Below, piece after piece: positions 22,921-33,930 of a stretch of DNA of 64,000 bases (its first letter is position 1; every line of letters starts with the position of its first letter). Origin of the DNA: Stomoxys calcitrans (lineage: Eukaryota > Arthropoda > Insecta > Diptera > Muscidae). The stretch covers positions 191,300,206 through 191,364,205 of the forward strand of contig NC_081554.1 of assembly GCF_963082655.1 (NCBI RefSeq), read 5' to 3'. The notes under the pieces are model-generated. The model was not told where the DNA came from and made no database searches. It saw only the letters and a program-made list of their open reading frames with translations. The translations under genes were made by a program, and so were the position numbers.

Positions 22921-24485
22921 CAAGTAAAAATCGGTTACATTCGGCCGTTCCGAACTTTGGATACCTCTCAATAGGGGCTGGTCTGGGTCATATTTAATTC
23001 AAGTCAGGAGAACTCGTTTGCAAGTCACAGATTCAGCGAAATCAGACAAAAAATCTGTTTTTTATGGGATTAAGACCCTATATTGGAAGATTGGTCTATA
23101 TGGCAGCTATATCTAAATATAGTCCGATCTGAACCATATTTAAGTTGGATGTCGGGAGGCTTAAAACTACTATTTAAAATTTCAGCGAAATCGGGTAAAA
23201 ATTTAGATTTTATTGGCTTTAGACCCTTAATCGGCAGATCGGTCTATATGGCAGCTATATCAAAAAAAAAATGTGATCTGAATCACACTTGAGTGGAAAA
23301 TCAGAAGGCTTATAACAACTCACTGTTTAAAATTTCGGCGAAATAGGGTAATAAAAAAAGCTTTTATGGGCTTCAGACACTTAATCGGCAGATCGGTTAA
23401 TATGGCTGCTTATTCTAAATATTATCCGATCTTAACCATTTATGGGTCGTATTAAAACAACTCACTCCTTCAATTGGAGGCCACCGTAGCGCAGAGGTTA
23501 GCACGTCCGGCTATGACGCTTAACGCCTAGGTTCGAATCCTGGCGAGACCATCAGAAAAAATTGTCATCGGTGGTTTTCCTCTCCTAATGCTGGCAACAT
23601 TTGTGAGGTACTATGCTATGTAAAACTTTTCTCCAAAAAGGTGTCGCACTGTGGCACGCCTTTCGGACTCGGCTACAAAAAGGAGGCTTCTATCATTGAG
23701 CTTAAAACTTAAATCGGAGTGTGGGCAAATTTGCATTTATGCTTCAAATTCTAGAGATATCGGGTAATAAATGCAGCTTTCATGGCTTTCAGACCCTAAA
23801 TTGGCAGATCGGTCTACATGACAGCTATATGTAAATATGGTCCGATTTGATCCGTTCAAGAACTTAACCTGCGACCAAAAAAATATTTGTACCTGTGCCA
23901 AATTTTAGCCCAATTTCTCAATTTCTCATATTGTGGTACAATCATGTTTTGTCCGATCAGGGCAGCCACATATTGACCGACTATGGCAGTATGAAAAGAA
24001 ATTTAAGTTATTTAAGTTTAGAGTAAAATAAGTAAAAGCGGGTTAAAATCGGCCGGTCCGAATCTTGGGTGTCGTATATCACAATTTTGACCGACTCGGA
24101 TAGAGCTTGGCACGGATGTTGTAAGTCCTATCACAATTCTTTGTTCCAAATTCCAGCAAAATAGGATGAAAATTGAGGCTGGTAGGAGCTAAAGAAGTCA
24201 AATCCGGGGATCGGCTTATTATTGGGCTATATTCAAATCTGAACCGATATGGCCCATTTGCAAACCCCAATGACCTACGTCAATAAGAAGTATCTGTGCA
24301 AAATTTCAAGTCGACTGACAGACGGACGGACTGACGAATATGGCTAGATCGACTCAGAATGTCAGAATGTGTGACGATCCGAAATATATAAGCGGTATGG
24401 GGTCGCAGATCAACATTTCGAGGTGTTACAAACGGAATGACTAGGTTAGTAAAGCCCCATCCTATAATGGTGGGTATAGTGAAAT
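22921..24485 (+). repeat. Type A (DINE-like) element(s) with nested SINE
   Basis: Starts AACAAGTAAAAATCGG and TTCGGCCGTTCCGAA, continues with monomers (CCCTTAATCGGCAGATCGGT, CTATATGGCAGCTATATC) and a SINE inserted at 23478. A second start (AAGTAAAAGCGGG, TCGGCCGGTCCGAA) lies at 24020, so two elements are probably joined. The right end shows GACAGACGGACGGACTGACG, GAGGTGTTACAAACGG and GGTGGGTATA. Confidence 0.75.
23478..23745 (+). mobile_element. tRNA-derived SINE with intact A and B boxes
   Basis: The head GCCACCGTAGCGCAGAGGT includes the A box (about 23487-23503), and GGTTCGAATCC at 23530-23540 is a perfect B box. The body follows with CCTAATGCTGGCAACATTTG and GTGTCGCACTGTGGC, ending in TATCATTGAGC and a shortened tail. 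It sits inside a type A element. CTTCAATT before it and CTTCAAATT after it look like a diverged target-site duplication. Confidence 0.88.
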
Positions 24486-25680
24486 TAACAAAGGGTTGCG
24501 TTGATGGTTAACCCACACGATGCCCAGACTTTTACTATATGCCTTAGGCGTCATTGGCGGATTCCCGGCATATTTTCGCCGATTTCCTAGTATTTTCTGA
24601 AAGGGGATATGCTTATAATCATGCAGGTAGAGGATTCCATCGGGCTGTTTTGTTTAGTGTCAATATCGTTTTGTGATTCTAACAAAATATTATTTTGCTT
24701 TAAAGGATTTTGTTATACCCATCAACAAATTATGTCATTACATTTTCATTTTATGGAAACATTAGAATTTAAGCTACGAAACCAACACTATTTTTTTTTT
24801 TTTTTTTTTTTTGCATAGGCGATTTAAGTTCGATGATAATCAATTTCGGACCATCCATACCAAACCATTCACCTATTCTTCGATTAAACCAACTTTCGAT
24901 TTAAAACACTTCTTTAGTATTTCCCCTGAATCTCGAATCTTGCCTTATTTAATTTCCGACTTGATAAGTGTATCTAGCACTTGATTTTCCCGCTGACTGT
25001 TTTGTTCTCTACTTTTAATTTCCACTTAGCGGCAGTTGCATTTCCAAGTGTAGTATCTCCTTGACTTGAAGTGAATTTTAATGAAAACCTTCCGGCTCTA
25101 AATATTGTTATGGACTTTCTGACATTCATCCTGCTGTCCTGTCCTCTTTCATAAAAAACTGGCAATTTTAATTACCAATAATTGTTGCCTAACCAAAAGA
25201 AAGTCATGAAAAGATGAGCCAAAGTAATGCAATAAGAAGCAAAAGGATGCAGAAGGGATCACAAAGGAAATTCAATTGTATTGTATTTTAGTGCCATTCT
25301 GTAAAGATAGATAAGGCCAACGAAGCAAACAAACAAAAAACTCTAATGAGTGGTGATAGTTGACAATAAATATCCTCAAAAACTTGTTGACAATAAAATT
25401 GTTTAACAGATATGCGGTGAACTAAAGCTAAAAACGGGCAATTTTAATTATATGCAGTAAATTTATTGATATTTAAATTAATGACTTTTTAATGGATATT
25501 TATGTCAGTAATATGCTGATACAGAACAAAAATCCCAAACGATTCTCTGTGTCACATGGACCAAAAATCTGCAGGGATGCTTGGTGAGAATACAGCAGTA
25601 GCGTGCGATTTGTAGACAAAAATGCATTTTATAAGAAGCACCTTTGATTTCGCTGAAATTTGGAATGTAGATGTGGGTTG
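24486..25680. other. No gene recognised; poly-T tract
   Basis: AT-rich sequence with a T tract at about 24790-24812. No repeat family or exon recognised. Confidence 0.5.
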
Positions 25681-25925
25681 ACCCCAGGAACACGAGTCTG
25701 AAGACCTTTATTGGGGCAATGGCCCCTGGACCCCTTTAGGGGCAAAAAATCAATTTTGGGGAAAGTGGTCTGACCTAGACAATATGGGTATCAAATAAAA
25801 GGTATTTTCCTGAAGTTTACCAAAAATTGGACCCGAGAAGGACCTACAGGGTCTTGAGAATTTTGAACCCCCCTAACCCAGGCAATATGGATATCAAATG
25901 AAGGGTATTAACTATTAAATAACGA
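25681..25925 (+). repeat. Type C-like fragment
   Basis: CAATATGGGTATCAAATAAA and CAATATGGATATCAAATGAA, with GGCCCCTGGACCCC between GC-rich blocks, resemble type C monomers. Neither terminus is present. Confidence 0.5.
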
Positions 25926-26025
25926 TAGAAAAAAATCACTAAAAAATCTCTAAAGAAAAAAATTTTTTTTTTCGGCTGCGCCTCTTTTTCTGAGCATCAC
26001 CAAACAAGTACCAAATTTTTATTTT

Positions 26026-27495
26026 TTATACCCACTACCGAAGGATGGTGGGTATAAAATATTAATTTTGTCATTCCGTTTGCAGCACATCGAAATATCC
26101 ATTTCCGACACTATAAAGTATATATATTCTTGATCAGCGTAAAAATCTAAGACGATTTAGACATATTCGTCCGTCTGTCTACTGAAATCACGCTACAGTC
26201 TTTAAAATTAGAGATATTGAGCTGAAACTTTGCACAGATTCTTTTTTTGTCCAAAAGCAGGTTAGGATTGAAGATGGGCTATATCGGACTATATCTTGAT
26301 ATAGAACCCATATAGACCGATCCGCCGATTTAGGGTCTTAGGCCAATAAAAGCCACATTTATTATCCGATTTTGCTGAAATTTGGGACAGTGAGTAGTGT
26401 TAGGCCCTTCGATATCCATCATCAATCTGCCCCAGATCGGTTCAGATTTGGATAAAGCTGCCTTGTAGACCGATCCTCCGATTTAGGATCTTAGGCTCAT
26501 AAAAGCCACCCTTATTATCCGATTTTGATGAAATTGGAGACAGTGAGTTGTGTTGGGCCCTTCGACATCCTTCGTCAATTTGGCCCAGATCAGTCCAGAT
26601 TTGGATATAGCTGCCATATAGACCGATCTTCCGATTTAAGGTTTTAGGCCAATAAAACCTCATTTATTATCTGATTTTGATGACATTTGGGACAGTGAGT
26701 TGTGTAAGGCCCTTCAATATCCTTCTTCAATTTGGCCTTGATCGGCTCAGATTTGGATATAGCTGCCATATAGACCGATTTCTCGCTTTAAGGTTTTGGG
26801 CGCAATTATTGTCCGATGTCTTCGAAATTTGGGACAGTGAGTTATATTAAGCCCGTTGACTTATTTCTGCAATATGGCACAGATCGGTCGAGATTTGGAT
26901 ATAGCTGCCATATAGGCCGATCTCTCGGATTTAGGTGGGGCCATAAAAGGCGCAGTTATTGTCTGATGTCACTGAAATTTGAGACAGTAGTTAGGCTCTT
27001 CGACATTTTTCAGCAGCTTGGCTCAAATTAGTCCAGATTTGGATATAGCTGCCATGTAGACCGATATCTCGATTTAACGTCTTGGCCCCAGAAAAGGCGC
27101 ATTTATAATCCGATTTCACCGAAATTTGACACAGTAAAGTATGTTAGGCTTTTCGACATCCTTGTCGTATATGGTTCAGATCGGTTTATTTTTAGATATA
27201 GCTACTGTTCATATTAGTATTTGGTCCAAATCGGAACATATATCGATATAACTGTTATGGAACAAAGGGTATGCAAAATTGTTCCCGAAATCATTGTAAC
27301 GTGGTGGTTGGGCGATAATGGTGAAGAATTGGTAGATAAACTGATGGAACTCGGTTTACGCAATTATTTTCCGATTTGGCTGAAATTTCCAAGAATATAT
27401 ATACTTTATAGGGTCGGAAATGTATACTTCGATGTGTTGTAAACGGAATGACAAAATGAATATATCCCCATCCTTCGGAGGTGGGTATAAAATTA
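26026..27495. repeat. Type A-like inverted pair (palindromic DINE-like structure)
   Basis: The left end (TATACCCACTACCGAAGGATG, TCATTCCGTTTGCAGCACATCGAAATAT) is the reverse complement of the right end (ATACTTCGATGTGTTGTAAACG, CCATCCTTCGGAGGTGGGTATA). The left side also holds TTTCCGACACTATAAAGTAT and ATATTCTTGATCAGCGT, wording familiar from Drosophila INE-1/DINE-1. The interior is mostly minus-orientation monomers (CCGATTTAGGGTCTTAGGCC, CCATATAGACCGATC), switching to plus at about 27200. Two oppositely oriented copies are the likely explanation. Confidence 0.75.
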
Positions 27496-28620
27496 AAAAA
27501 CTTTACTACCAAATTCAGGTAGAAGATGCGATTACTGTAATACAAATTTACTTAATTTTTTCTTAAATAAATTTCTTAAATTTTTTCGTAAAAAATTATT
27601 TTTTTTTTTTTTAATTCTTTTTTAAAGTTTCTTTCCCATAAAATTGTTCTCAAAATATAGATTTTCTCACAAAAATGCCTGGATTTCTATTTTTATAAAA
27701 ATGTTCCTCTGAATATTAGTGTTCTCCCCAATGCTACGCCTATGTATGCAACTCAACTTTTAAACTCCACCTGTCTCGTTGGAAATGCTCCAACCTCACT
27801 AGTTTTGGGTTATGGCTCAAGAGGCCAAAAAAAAACGTTACGAGTCAACGACAGAAAAACAATATGGCATAGTGTAATTAATTCATGCATGCCATGGCAA
27901 TAAATTATTGCTATGCATTTGAGTAACAGTTGCAACATTTCCGGTTTACCTACGTCGAGTTGTTCGCTCGCTAGCTGCTACGCTTTCCTTGATTATTGCC
28001 ATTTTTATACAATGGAGCTGCCAGCATAGTAATTGTAAGGCACCCAAAAGTAGGCAACAGAAAATATAAGGCCAAAGCGCCATACATACATATATGGTCT
28101 CAGAGAGATGATGACAATGTTGGTGGTGGTAACGATGGTGGAAATGTTGGCATTTGGCAGGATGAAAGTTAGCATTGCAAGTGATGTTCGAGGTTGATAA
28201 ATGATTCCGTAGCTCCGCAACAACAGCAACCATGGTTGCAACATCTGGTAAACCAATATCCCAAAGAGAGCACAAAAAAAATGAAAATATGACAAAAATT
28301 ACTGGCTCTCAATGCATGTCATCAGCAATCTATATAGCCAGGCTACTATATTTGGATATTATCATTTATGCCCTGCAGGTTGACTTGTGTCGTTATTAGG
28401 GACAACACCATACACACCACATACACCATGTAAATTCAGCACGTTCCTATGTGAATTTGTGATTTTTTGGCATTGGTAACTTTCCGCAATGCATGTTTTG
28501 GTTTTTGGTAGCATATTTTGGTTATTATGGCAAAAAAGGCAGAATAAATATTGCAGGAGATAATTTTTGGTAAGCATCAATTGTTATCTTCAAAGAGGAG
28601 GTGAATTTTATATAGAGTTG
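27496..28620. other. No gene recognised
   Basis: AT-rich sequence with poly-T near 27600. Minus-strand frames at 27946-28295 overlap one another, have no recognised domain, and encode H/C/L-rich sequence from GGTGGTGGTAACGATGG-like repeats. Confidence 0.5.
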
Positions 28621-28621
28621 A

Positions 28622-28775
28622 GTTATTATGTCGAGCCTCAAGCGCCCTCTAGTGGCTAAAGAAGTTTTATCGGAAGATTGGTTTACATGGGAGCTGTTTT
28701 AAGTTGTGGAACCATTCGTATCATACTTAGCGGACATTATCCAAAGCCATTGTGCAAAATTGCAGACAAACTGCA
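28622..28775 (+). repeat. Type A (DINE-like) fragment
   Basis: GCGCCCTCTAGTGGCTAAAG, GATTGGTTTACATGGGAGC and the preceding GTCGAGCCTC are one type A monomer. No ends are present. Confidence 0.55.
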
Positions 28776-28958
28776 TATAAAACAATGCCACCAGGGGGTT
28801 AACGAAGTCAAATAAAGGTTAATGTTAGGGTTACACAGACTGCACCAAAGAACTTTTTTATTTGAAAAAACACCCGATCGGTGAGATGGGCGGGGGAGGG
28901 GGTGCATCTGGAGAGGGAAGCTTCCAAGTTTGTTTCTCTCTACAGTTAGTTGCCATAA
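28776..28958. other. Unclassified short spacer
   Basis: A G-rich patch (GAGATGGGCGGGGGAGGGGG, 28881-28900) is the only notable feature. Confidence 0.4.
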
Positions 28959-30010
28959 TTGTCTGATCAGCGGGCCTTCGCCCTCGTGATCTTCTTTTCT
29001 AAAGGTTGTTCACTTTTTGCTACGTAAAGTGCCTTCCTTCTCATTTCCACATCTGTACATAGGGTATTTGTAGTCGCAATCACATGACCCGATTCTCATT
29101 CGCCCACTTTTGTTGTCATCTCTCGATAATCTCCTCTCGTATTGCCCTTGTATGGTCCGTTTTCATCTCACCTTGTTTTTTCTACGTGTTGCACTTCGCG
29201 GTGTAGAGTCTGGGACGCTCCATGGCCTGTAGGTCTATCGAAACCATTCCGGCTATTATAAGGGCTGCGGGCTCTGCCACTGTCCGGTAGGATGATATGA
29301 CCCTAAGAGCCGCCGTCCTCTGTACCGAGAGCACGGATTTCGCTAGACATGCTGTCTGCAGTATCTGGCCCCATATTTCCCTCCCATAGAGGAGGATGCT
29401 ATTATATGTAAGTGTCTGCTCCTACTCGGGAGAGGAACATCAATGGTTGCCATCAGTCGACTGAGTTGTGCCGTTATCCACACGGCCTGATTTTCCGGAT
29501 TGGCTCTGCATAGGTCAGCTTTACGTCCAGTCGGATCTCTAGATATTAAATCAATCTCTTGGCCTTCACCAGTATGTTGTCTATGCGAATATCCACTTCC
29601 ACTGACATATTTTTTTCTCATAAGGAGTAGCAACTCCGTCTTCTGTTGTAAGCTGTCAGAGTCCAGCGAATACTTTGCCCTTAGCATCACCTGCCGTAGT
29701 TTGCGCTCTGCATCTTCCGTGTCTCTCCCCGATATGACTGCAGCGATGACATTAGCATATCTCACTAAAAATATTCCGTCTGGCATTTCTTTGCGCAATA
29801 TGCCATCATAATTGAAATTCCAAAGATTCGGTCCAAGTATGGAGCCTTACGCTGCTTCTGATGTGAACTCATATTCACTCGTTCCATACTGAGAGTCATA
29901 TATAAGTACCCTGTTACGCAAATAACTTATCATTATTCTCATCAGATATGCCGGAATATTAAAGTCCTCTCTCAGTGATTGGAAGACGTCAGATCATCTG
30001 AGGCTATTGA
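28959..30010 (-). pseudogene. LINE ORF2 remnant with mutated RT active site (R1-like)
   Basis: The minus strand reads MPDGIFLVRYANVIAAVISG, then RDTEDAERKLRQVMLRAKYS, QQKTELLLLMRKK and further into the thumb region (LSRLMATIDVPLPSRS). Active relatives have YADD; here 29748-29759 encode YANV, so both catalytic aspartates are lost. Downstream parts (29160-29400 on the plus strand) match, in reverse, the thumb and C-terminal region of the copy at 40217. Frameshifts and stops are frequent. The family looks R1-like. Confidence 0.8.
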
Positions 30011-30039
30011 ATGGTCAATATCGGGATATCTTTGAATAT

Positions 30040-30350
30040 TGCAAATTGCAAATTTTGCCCATGAACATTCCACTAAAGAACAGGGGCAAACTTCTCACAT
30101 ATCAATGAGTGTAGTTCGATTCTAGTTTTAAGCTCAATGATAAAGACCCTTCTTTTTATAGCCGAGTCCTTACGGAGTGCCGCAGTGCGAGAGGAGAGAG
30201 AAGGTTTACATGATATAGTACCTCACAAATGTTGCCAGCATTAGGCAGGGAAAACCACCGCTGAAATTTTTTTCTGATGGTCTCGCCGGGATTCGAACAC
30301 AGGCGTTCAGCATCAAAGGCGGACATGCTAACCTTTGCGCTACTGTGGCC
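30040..30350 (-). mobile_element. Full-length tRNA-derived SINE with 11 bp target-site duplication
   Basis: The minus-strand copy runs from the head GGCCACAGTAGCGCAAAGG and a B-box-like GTTCGAATCC through the body to the tail ending ATGTTCATGGGCAAAATTTG. TCTTTGAATAT occurs at 30029-30039 and again at 30351-30361, immediately outside the two ends, a perfect 11 bp direct repeat. The target is a type A-like repeat (ATATAGCTGC follows). Confidence 0.92.
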
Positions 30351-30352
30351 TC

Positions 30353-30560
30353 TTTGAATATAGCTGCTATAAATACCCATCTCTTAACTCAAGTGGCCTT
30401 AAAAACAGCATCTAATACCCAATTTCAACGATCACGCCAAAACCAGATCTTCGAGAAAGGACCATATTTCGATGTAGCTGGCTTCATTATGGTGCAATTT
30501 TCACCAGATTTTGACAAAAACTGCCAAAATATATCCGAGGTTGTTGTCCAAATTTCTACC
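30353..30560 (-). repeat. Probable type A fragment
   Basis: GAATATAGCTGCTATAAATAC and TTCGATGTAGCTGGC resemble minus-orientation type A monomers. Weak similarity; ends not defined. Confidence 0.4.
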
Positions 30561-32114
30561 CTGCAGAACTTAATGCATTTTTATCTGTTATTAAATCGGG
30601 TAGTGCACGATACCTTGAAATATGCTCTTATTTAAACAAGCCTCTTAGGATATGCTTTAATTTTTTTGAACCTTAGTACTCATAAATGTAATCATTTTCA
30701 TAGATTTTCAATGAAGCATTCCAAACTTACATTAATTTTCTTTGATATATAGAGTCACTAAAATTAATAAAAGCCCAAATGCCTAGTGACCCTGCAATTC
30801 TCGATTCAGCTTTGACAAGGACAAGTTTTCTTTACCAATGTAATCTAACATCAAGCCAAAATGTTCATATATCAATAGCTTTTATAAATTATTAAAATAA
30901 AAAATATGTTACATTAAGATTTTTCAAAGTTTGACCTAAAATCACTGAAGTGCATGACCTACCCAAAAGATTTTAATTTCAAACTAGAAATCCCCTTACG
31001 ATATGCAACATGTTTAATAACTTACTACAAAATAATATTGCATGTAGGGAAAAAAGTTTAAATATTACAAAGATTTTCCATGCAACAACGGACAATATCA
31101 AAGCAAAGGAATAATTTGCATCTATTGCTGGTGTCACCGCTACCAACACCATCTAAAGAATCGTTTGCTCACTAAAGTCACTGCACTACTTGGCTTTGAA
31201 GGGCGACAATTCAACGATGCATATAAATTGTTGATAATCTTTGCACCCATCATCATAAATACCATCCGTGACGATTTGCATGTTCAATGTTCTTCCTTTT
31301 TCTCTTGGCGTTGTTAGGGAGTCAAAGTTGCCAAAGGAAACGAATGATGAGAATATTTATGTTCAAGAGTCGGACTTTTTTTCTATTTTTTTTTTCTCTG
31401 AGTAACATGCAAATGTCAAAATTATATCGTGTGATGGTTTTGCTTTCAGTGGAGGTAAATATTTTAACTTCTGTTAAATGGTACTTGTCTCTTTGATTAT
31501 ATAGCTCCGTACATATATCTATAGTGAATTGAATATGTTTTTTATATGTTTGTATCTTGCTCTCTCGAGCTGTATGGGTATATGTGTGTTTGTGTTGGAG
31601 TATGCACACTAAAGTAATGTCTATGATTTGCATATGAATTTCATAAATATTTCAATTGATATGCAAATGCTTGGCTCGGTTTGCTTGCAATCGCTGCAAA
31701 TGGGAAAATCGGATAATATCAGCTTACGTGATGGCACTGCTGTTTGTGATGGCAGTCTTTCCACCCTAAAATTATGCAATAACTTTAAATCACTTTTCGC
31801 TAGCATATGTTTATTAGGATATAAATAATAAGGGGAATAAGGGGTGTAATTTAAGGCATATGACTTGAAATTTGTTAGGAGCCAATCTTCAAGGCATAAA
31901 TCAGTGAGAACGGACTAAGTTTGGTCGTACCAGGCACACTCTCCAGTAGAGACAAAGACATAATTTTGGTAAAAGATATAGATAATGTGCCAAGGTTATA
32001 GCAAGGACATTTTTCCCAGCTGTTGGTATCCTATGGATGCGCCGCCGAAAATTCCACAGAACCAATACTTAATGATAGTATATAAGGTATACCATACCGC
32101 CTAGTCAGAATAAG
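30561..32114. other. No gene recognised
   Basis: AT-rich DNA. Overlapping frames on both strands at 31287-31828 have no recognised domain and opposite-strand partners of equal length, as expected by chance. From about 31900 the base composition becomes less AT-rich, leading into LINE sequence. Confidence 0.5.
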
Positions 32115-32249
32115 CTCAGTGTGGCAGTAATATAGCTGAAGTATAACAAGGCAGTAGGAGCCTATGGAATGCTTGCTGAACTATTTAAAGCCGAATATGC
32201 TACCCATATGAGGATATACATAAGCTTTTCCACGCAATCCGACGATAAG
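32115..32249 (+). pseudogene. LINE reverse transcriptase N-terminal fragment
   Basis: The frame near 32136 reads KYNKAVGAYGMLAELFKAEY, matching the NNKAAGxDGxPAELFK region at the start of many LINE reverse transcriptases. It looks different from the families at 3.8 kb and 29 kb. Only about 40 codons are recognisable. Confidence 0.55.
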
Positions 32250-32787
32250 GGGGTTGGGAAATCAGAAGACGACTCAGCAGTTGTTGCTGAACACTTGCCT
32301 GAGGAACTATCGACCGCATAGCTAAAGTCTGGCGGATTGCAGGAGACTTAAAATCCCCCTGCCACAATCGAGACAGGAGGGGATGGCATCAAAACAAGAC
32401 ACGACCTATATGGATGGGTCATCCAGCTGTACTGGGCTCAAGGAGTGTGCCAGCGGGAAGTACGGAACTGAGAAAGTAGCTAGTGAAACATCTAAGGAGG
32501 AATCGTACTGCAAGTGATCAGTTTTCTGAGGAAGAGTGGTTCCACAACTTTCTCAGCTGCCCCTGGATACGTATGGAAACTAATCATGACAAAATTTAAC
32601 GAATCTTATGAGGATGAACTCATGGTGGAATCAGAAGATGAGGCTAATACAACAGTGGTGGAAGTTCTGAATTTTGACTATGGTCCGGTTTCTACAGATA
32701 AATCTCCAACATTGTTAGGTCGCTTCGGCGGCACTAAAGGACCTCCTGATGGCAGGGGGATTTGACGTGGTTATAATCCAGGAACCA

Positions 32788-33341
32788 AGTTAAGTTAGGG
32801 GAGTGGGCGAAGAATGCGCATGCAACCCCGAGGAACAACAAAACGGTCGGCATGAATGTGAAAATCCTATGAGGGGATCCAAATCGTGAGAAGAGGAGGC
32901 TAGTACTGAAGGGAAGCAAGAAGGAGATCAGTTAAGCTGTGAGTATCATAACGGGACACATAGGACTACGAGCTCACTTATGTAAAATCGGTGCGGCAGG
33001 TGATAGCATGTGTAGGGCATGCTGGGAAGATGATGAGATGTTGGAGCATTGCCTTTGTCATAGCCCGGCTTTTGCGTCTAACAGACACCGGCACTTAGGT
33101 GGAGACACAATACCAGACATGAACCAACTTAGGGGAGTGGTATTGAAAATAATTAAGGATTTTGTAAGTAGCACGGAATTCCTAACTAGTTTTTAGAGCG
33201 CACTAGTTTTTAGAGCGCACTAGTTTTTAGAGCGCACTAGTTTTTAGAGCGCACAACAAGACGATTACTGGCTTAGGTGTATGTCCATAGTGGCATGGGG
33301 CGGATTAATATCTGCCTTCTCTTTTCAACCTAACCTAACCT
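32788..33341 (+). mobile_element. 5'-truncated LINE 3' end inserted into another LINE (12 bp TSD)
   Basis: The insert is flanked by ATCCAGGAACCA at 32776-32787 and 33342-33353. It holds the end of an ORF2: SIITGHIGLRAHLCKIG, CRACWEDDEMLEHCLC (Cys/His motif) and a terminal frame to 33196. Next come four 17 bp repeats and a 3' end AACCTAACCTAACC. Its first words, WAKNAH, match the RNase H remnant at the left end of the window. 5' truncation plus a target-site duplication is the standard signature of target-primed reverse transcription. Confidence 0.9.
33187..33254 (+). repeat. Four tandem 17 bp repeats in a LINE 3' UTR
   Basis: TAGTTTTTAGAGCGCAC is repeated four times without change (33187-33203, 33204-33220, 33221-33237, 33238-33254). 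The first copy overlaps the end of the ORF2 frame. Confidence 0.95.
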
Positions 33342-33930
33342 ATCCAGGAACCATGGGTGTGTGAAGGAATGGTTGGTGGACTAAGAATTCCGGGATTTAA
33401 ACTATTCAAGAGTACGGGGAACGGGAGACACAGAACCTGTATTCTTGCAAAGAGTAGTCTAAATGTTTTTCTTCTATCGTCGCTAAGTACTGAAGACTTA
33501 GTAGTAGCCAGCCTTGAAATAAACAAGTCTTATTACTGGCTGGCTTCCCAATATATGGCACACGATTCAGAGATGCCGCCTTCAAACCTTAAGTCGCTGG
33601 TGGAAGCCGCTTCTGTAGGAAAGAAGAGCCTCATTGAAGGAAGTGATGATGATGCACATCACCAGATATGAGGAAGTTACGAAGTCAACGAAAGGGGTGA
33701 GCTGCTTATCGAATATATTATAAGTTGTAATCTGGCGATTTGTAACAAAGGGGATGAACCGATCTCTATTACCAGGAACAGGCGGAGCTACAAGATATTA
33801 CCTTTGTATCGGAAGATACAAGTGGAAGAATATGCGAATGGGATGCGTTGCATGATCACAGCTTCTCTGATCATCGTTATATTAGGTTCAGAAAATACTG
33901 CATTGGTGGTCCCCTTGGCTAAACAGAAGT

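Larger units (their letters stand above)
32250..33930 (+). pseudogene. LINE endonuclease domain, interrupted by another LINE
   Basis: The first part (32250-32787) ends in DLLMAGGFDVVIIQEP, the N-terminal endonuclease strand with its conserved Glu. After a 554 bp insert the frame resumes at 33354 with WVCEGMVGGLRIPG, then ILAKSSLNVFLLSS and EGSDDDAHHQI (usual form GxDxNAHH). An SDHRYIRF-like motif follows at about 33868-33892 in another frame. These are hallmarks of the apurinic-like endonuclease of LINE ORF2. A stop follows the DAHHQI segment. The stretch 32250-32700 is probably ORF1/linker sequence and is not identified. Confidence 0.8.

Noticed and set aside
27946..28295. Overlapping minus-strand frames with His/Cys-rich content
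   Set aside because: Two frames of the same DNA, driven by GGTGGT and GATGATG repeats; no domain.
33326..33341. CCTAACCTAACC as an interstitial telomere repeat
   Set aside because: Flies of this group lack TTAGG-type telomere repeats of that form here, and the motif sits at a LINE 3' end with a flanking TSD, so it is the element's own tail.
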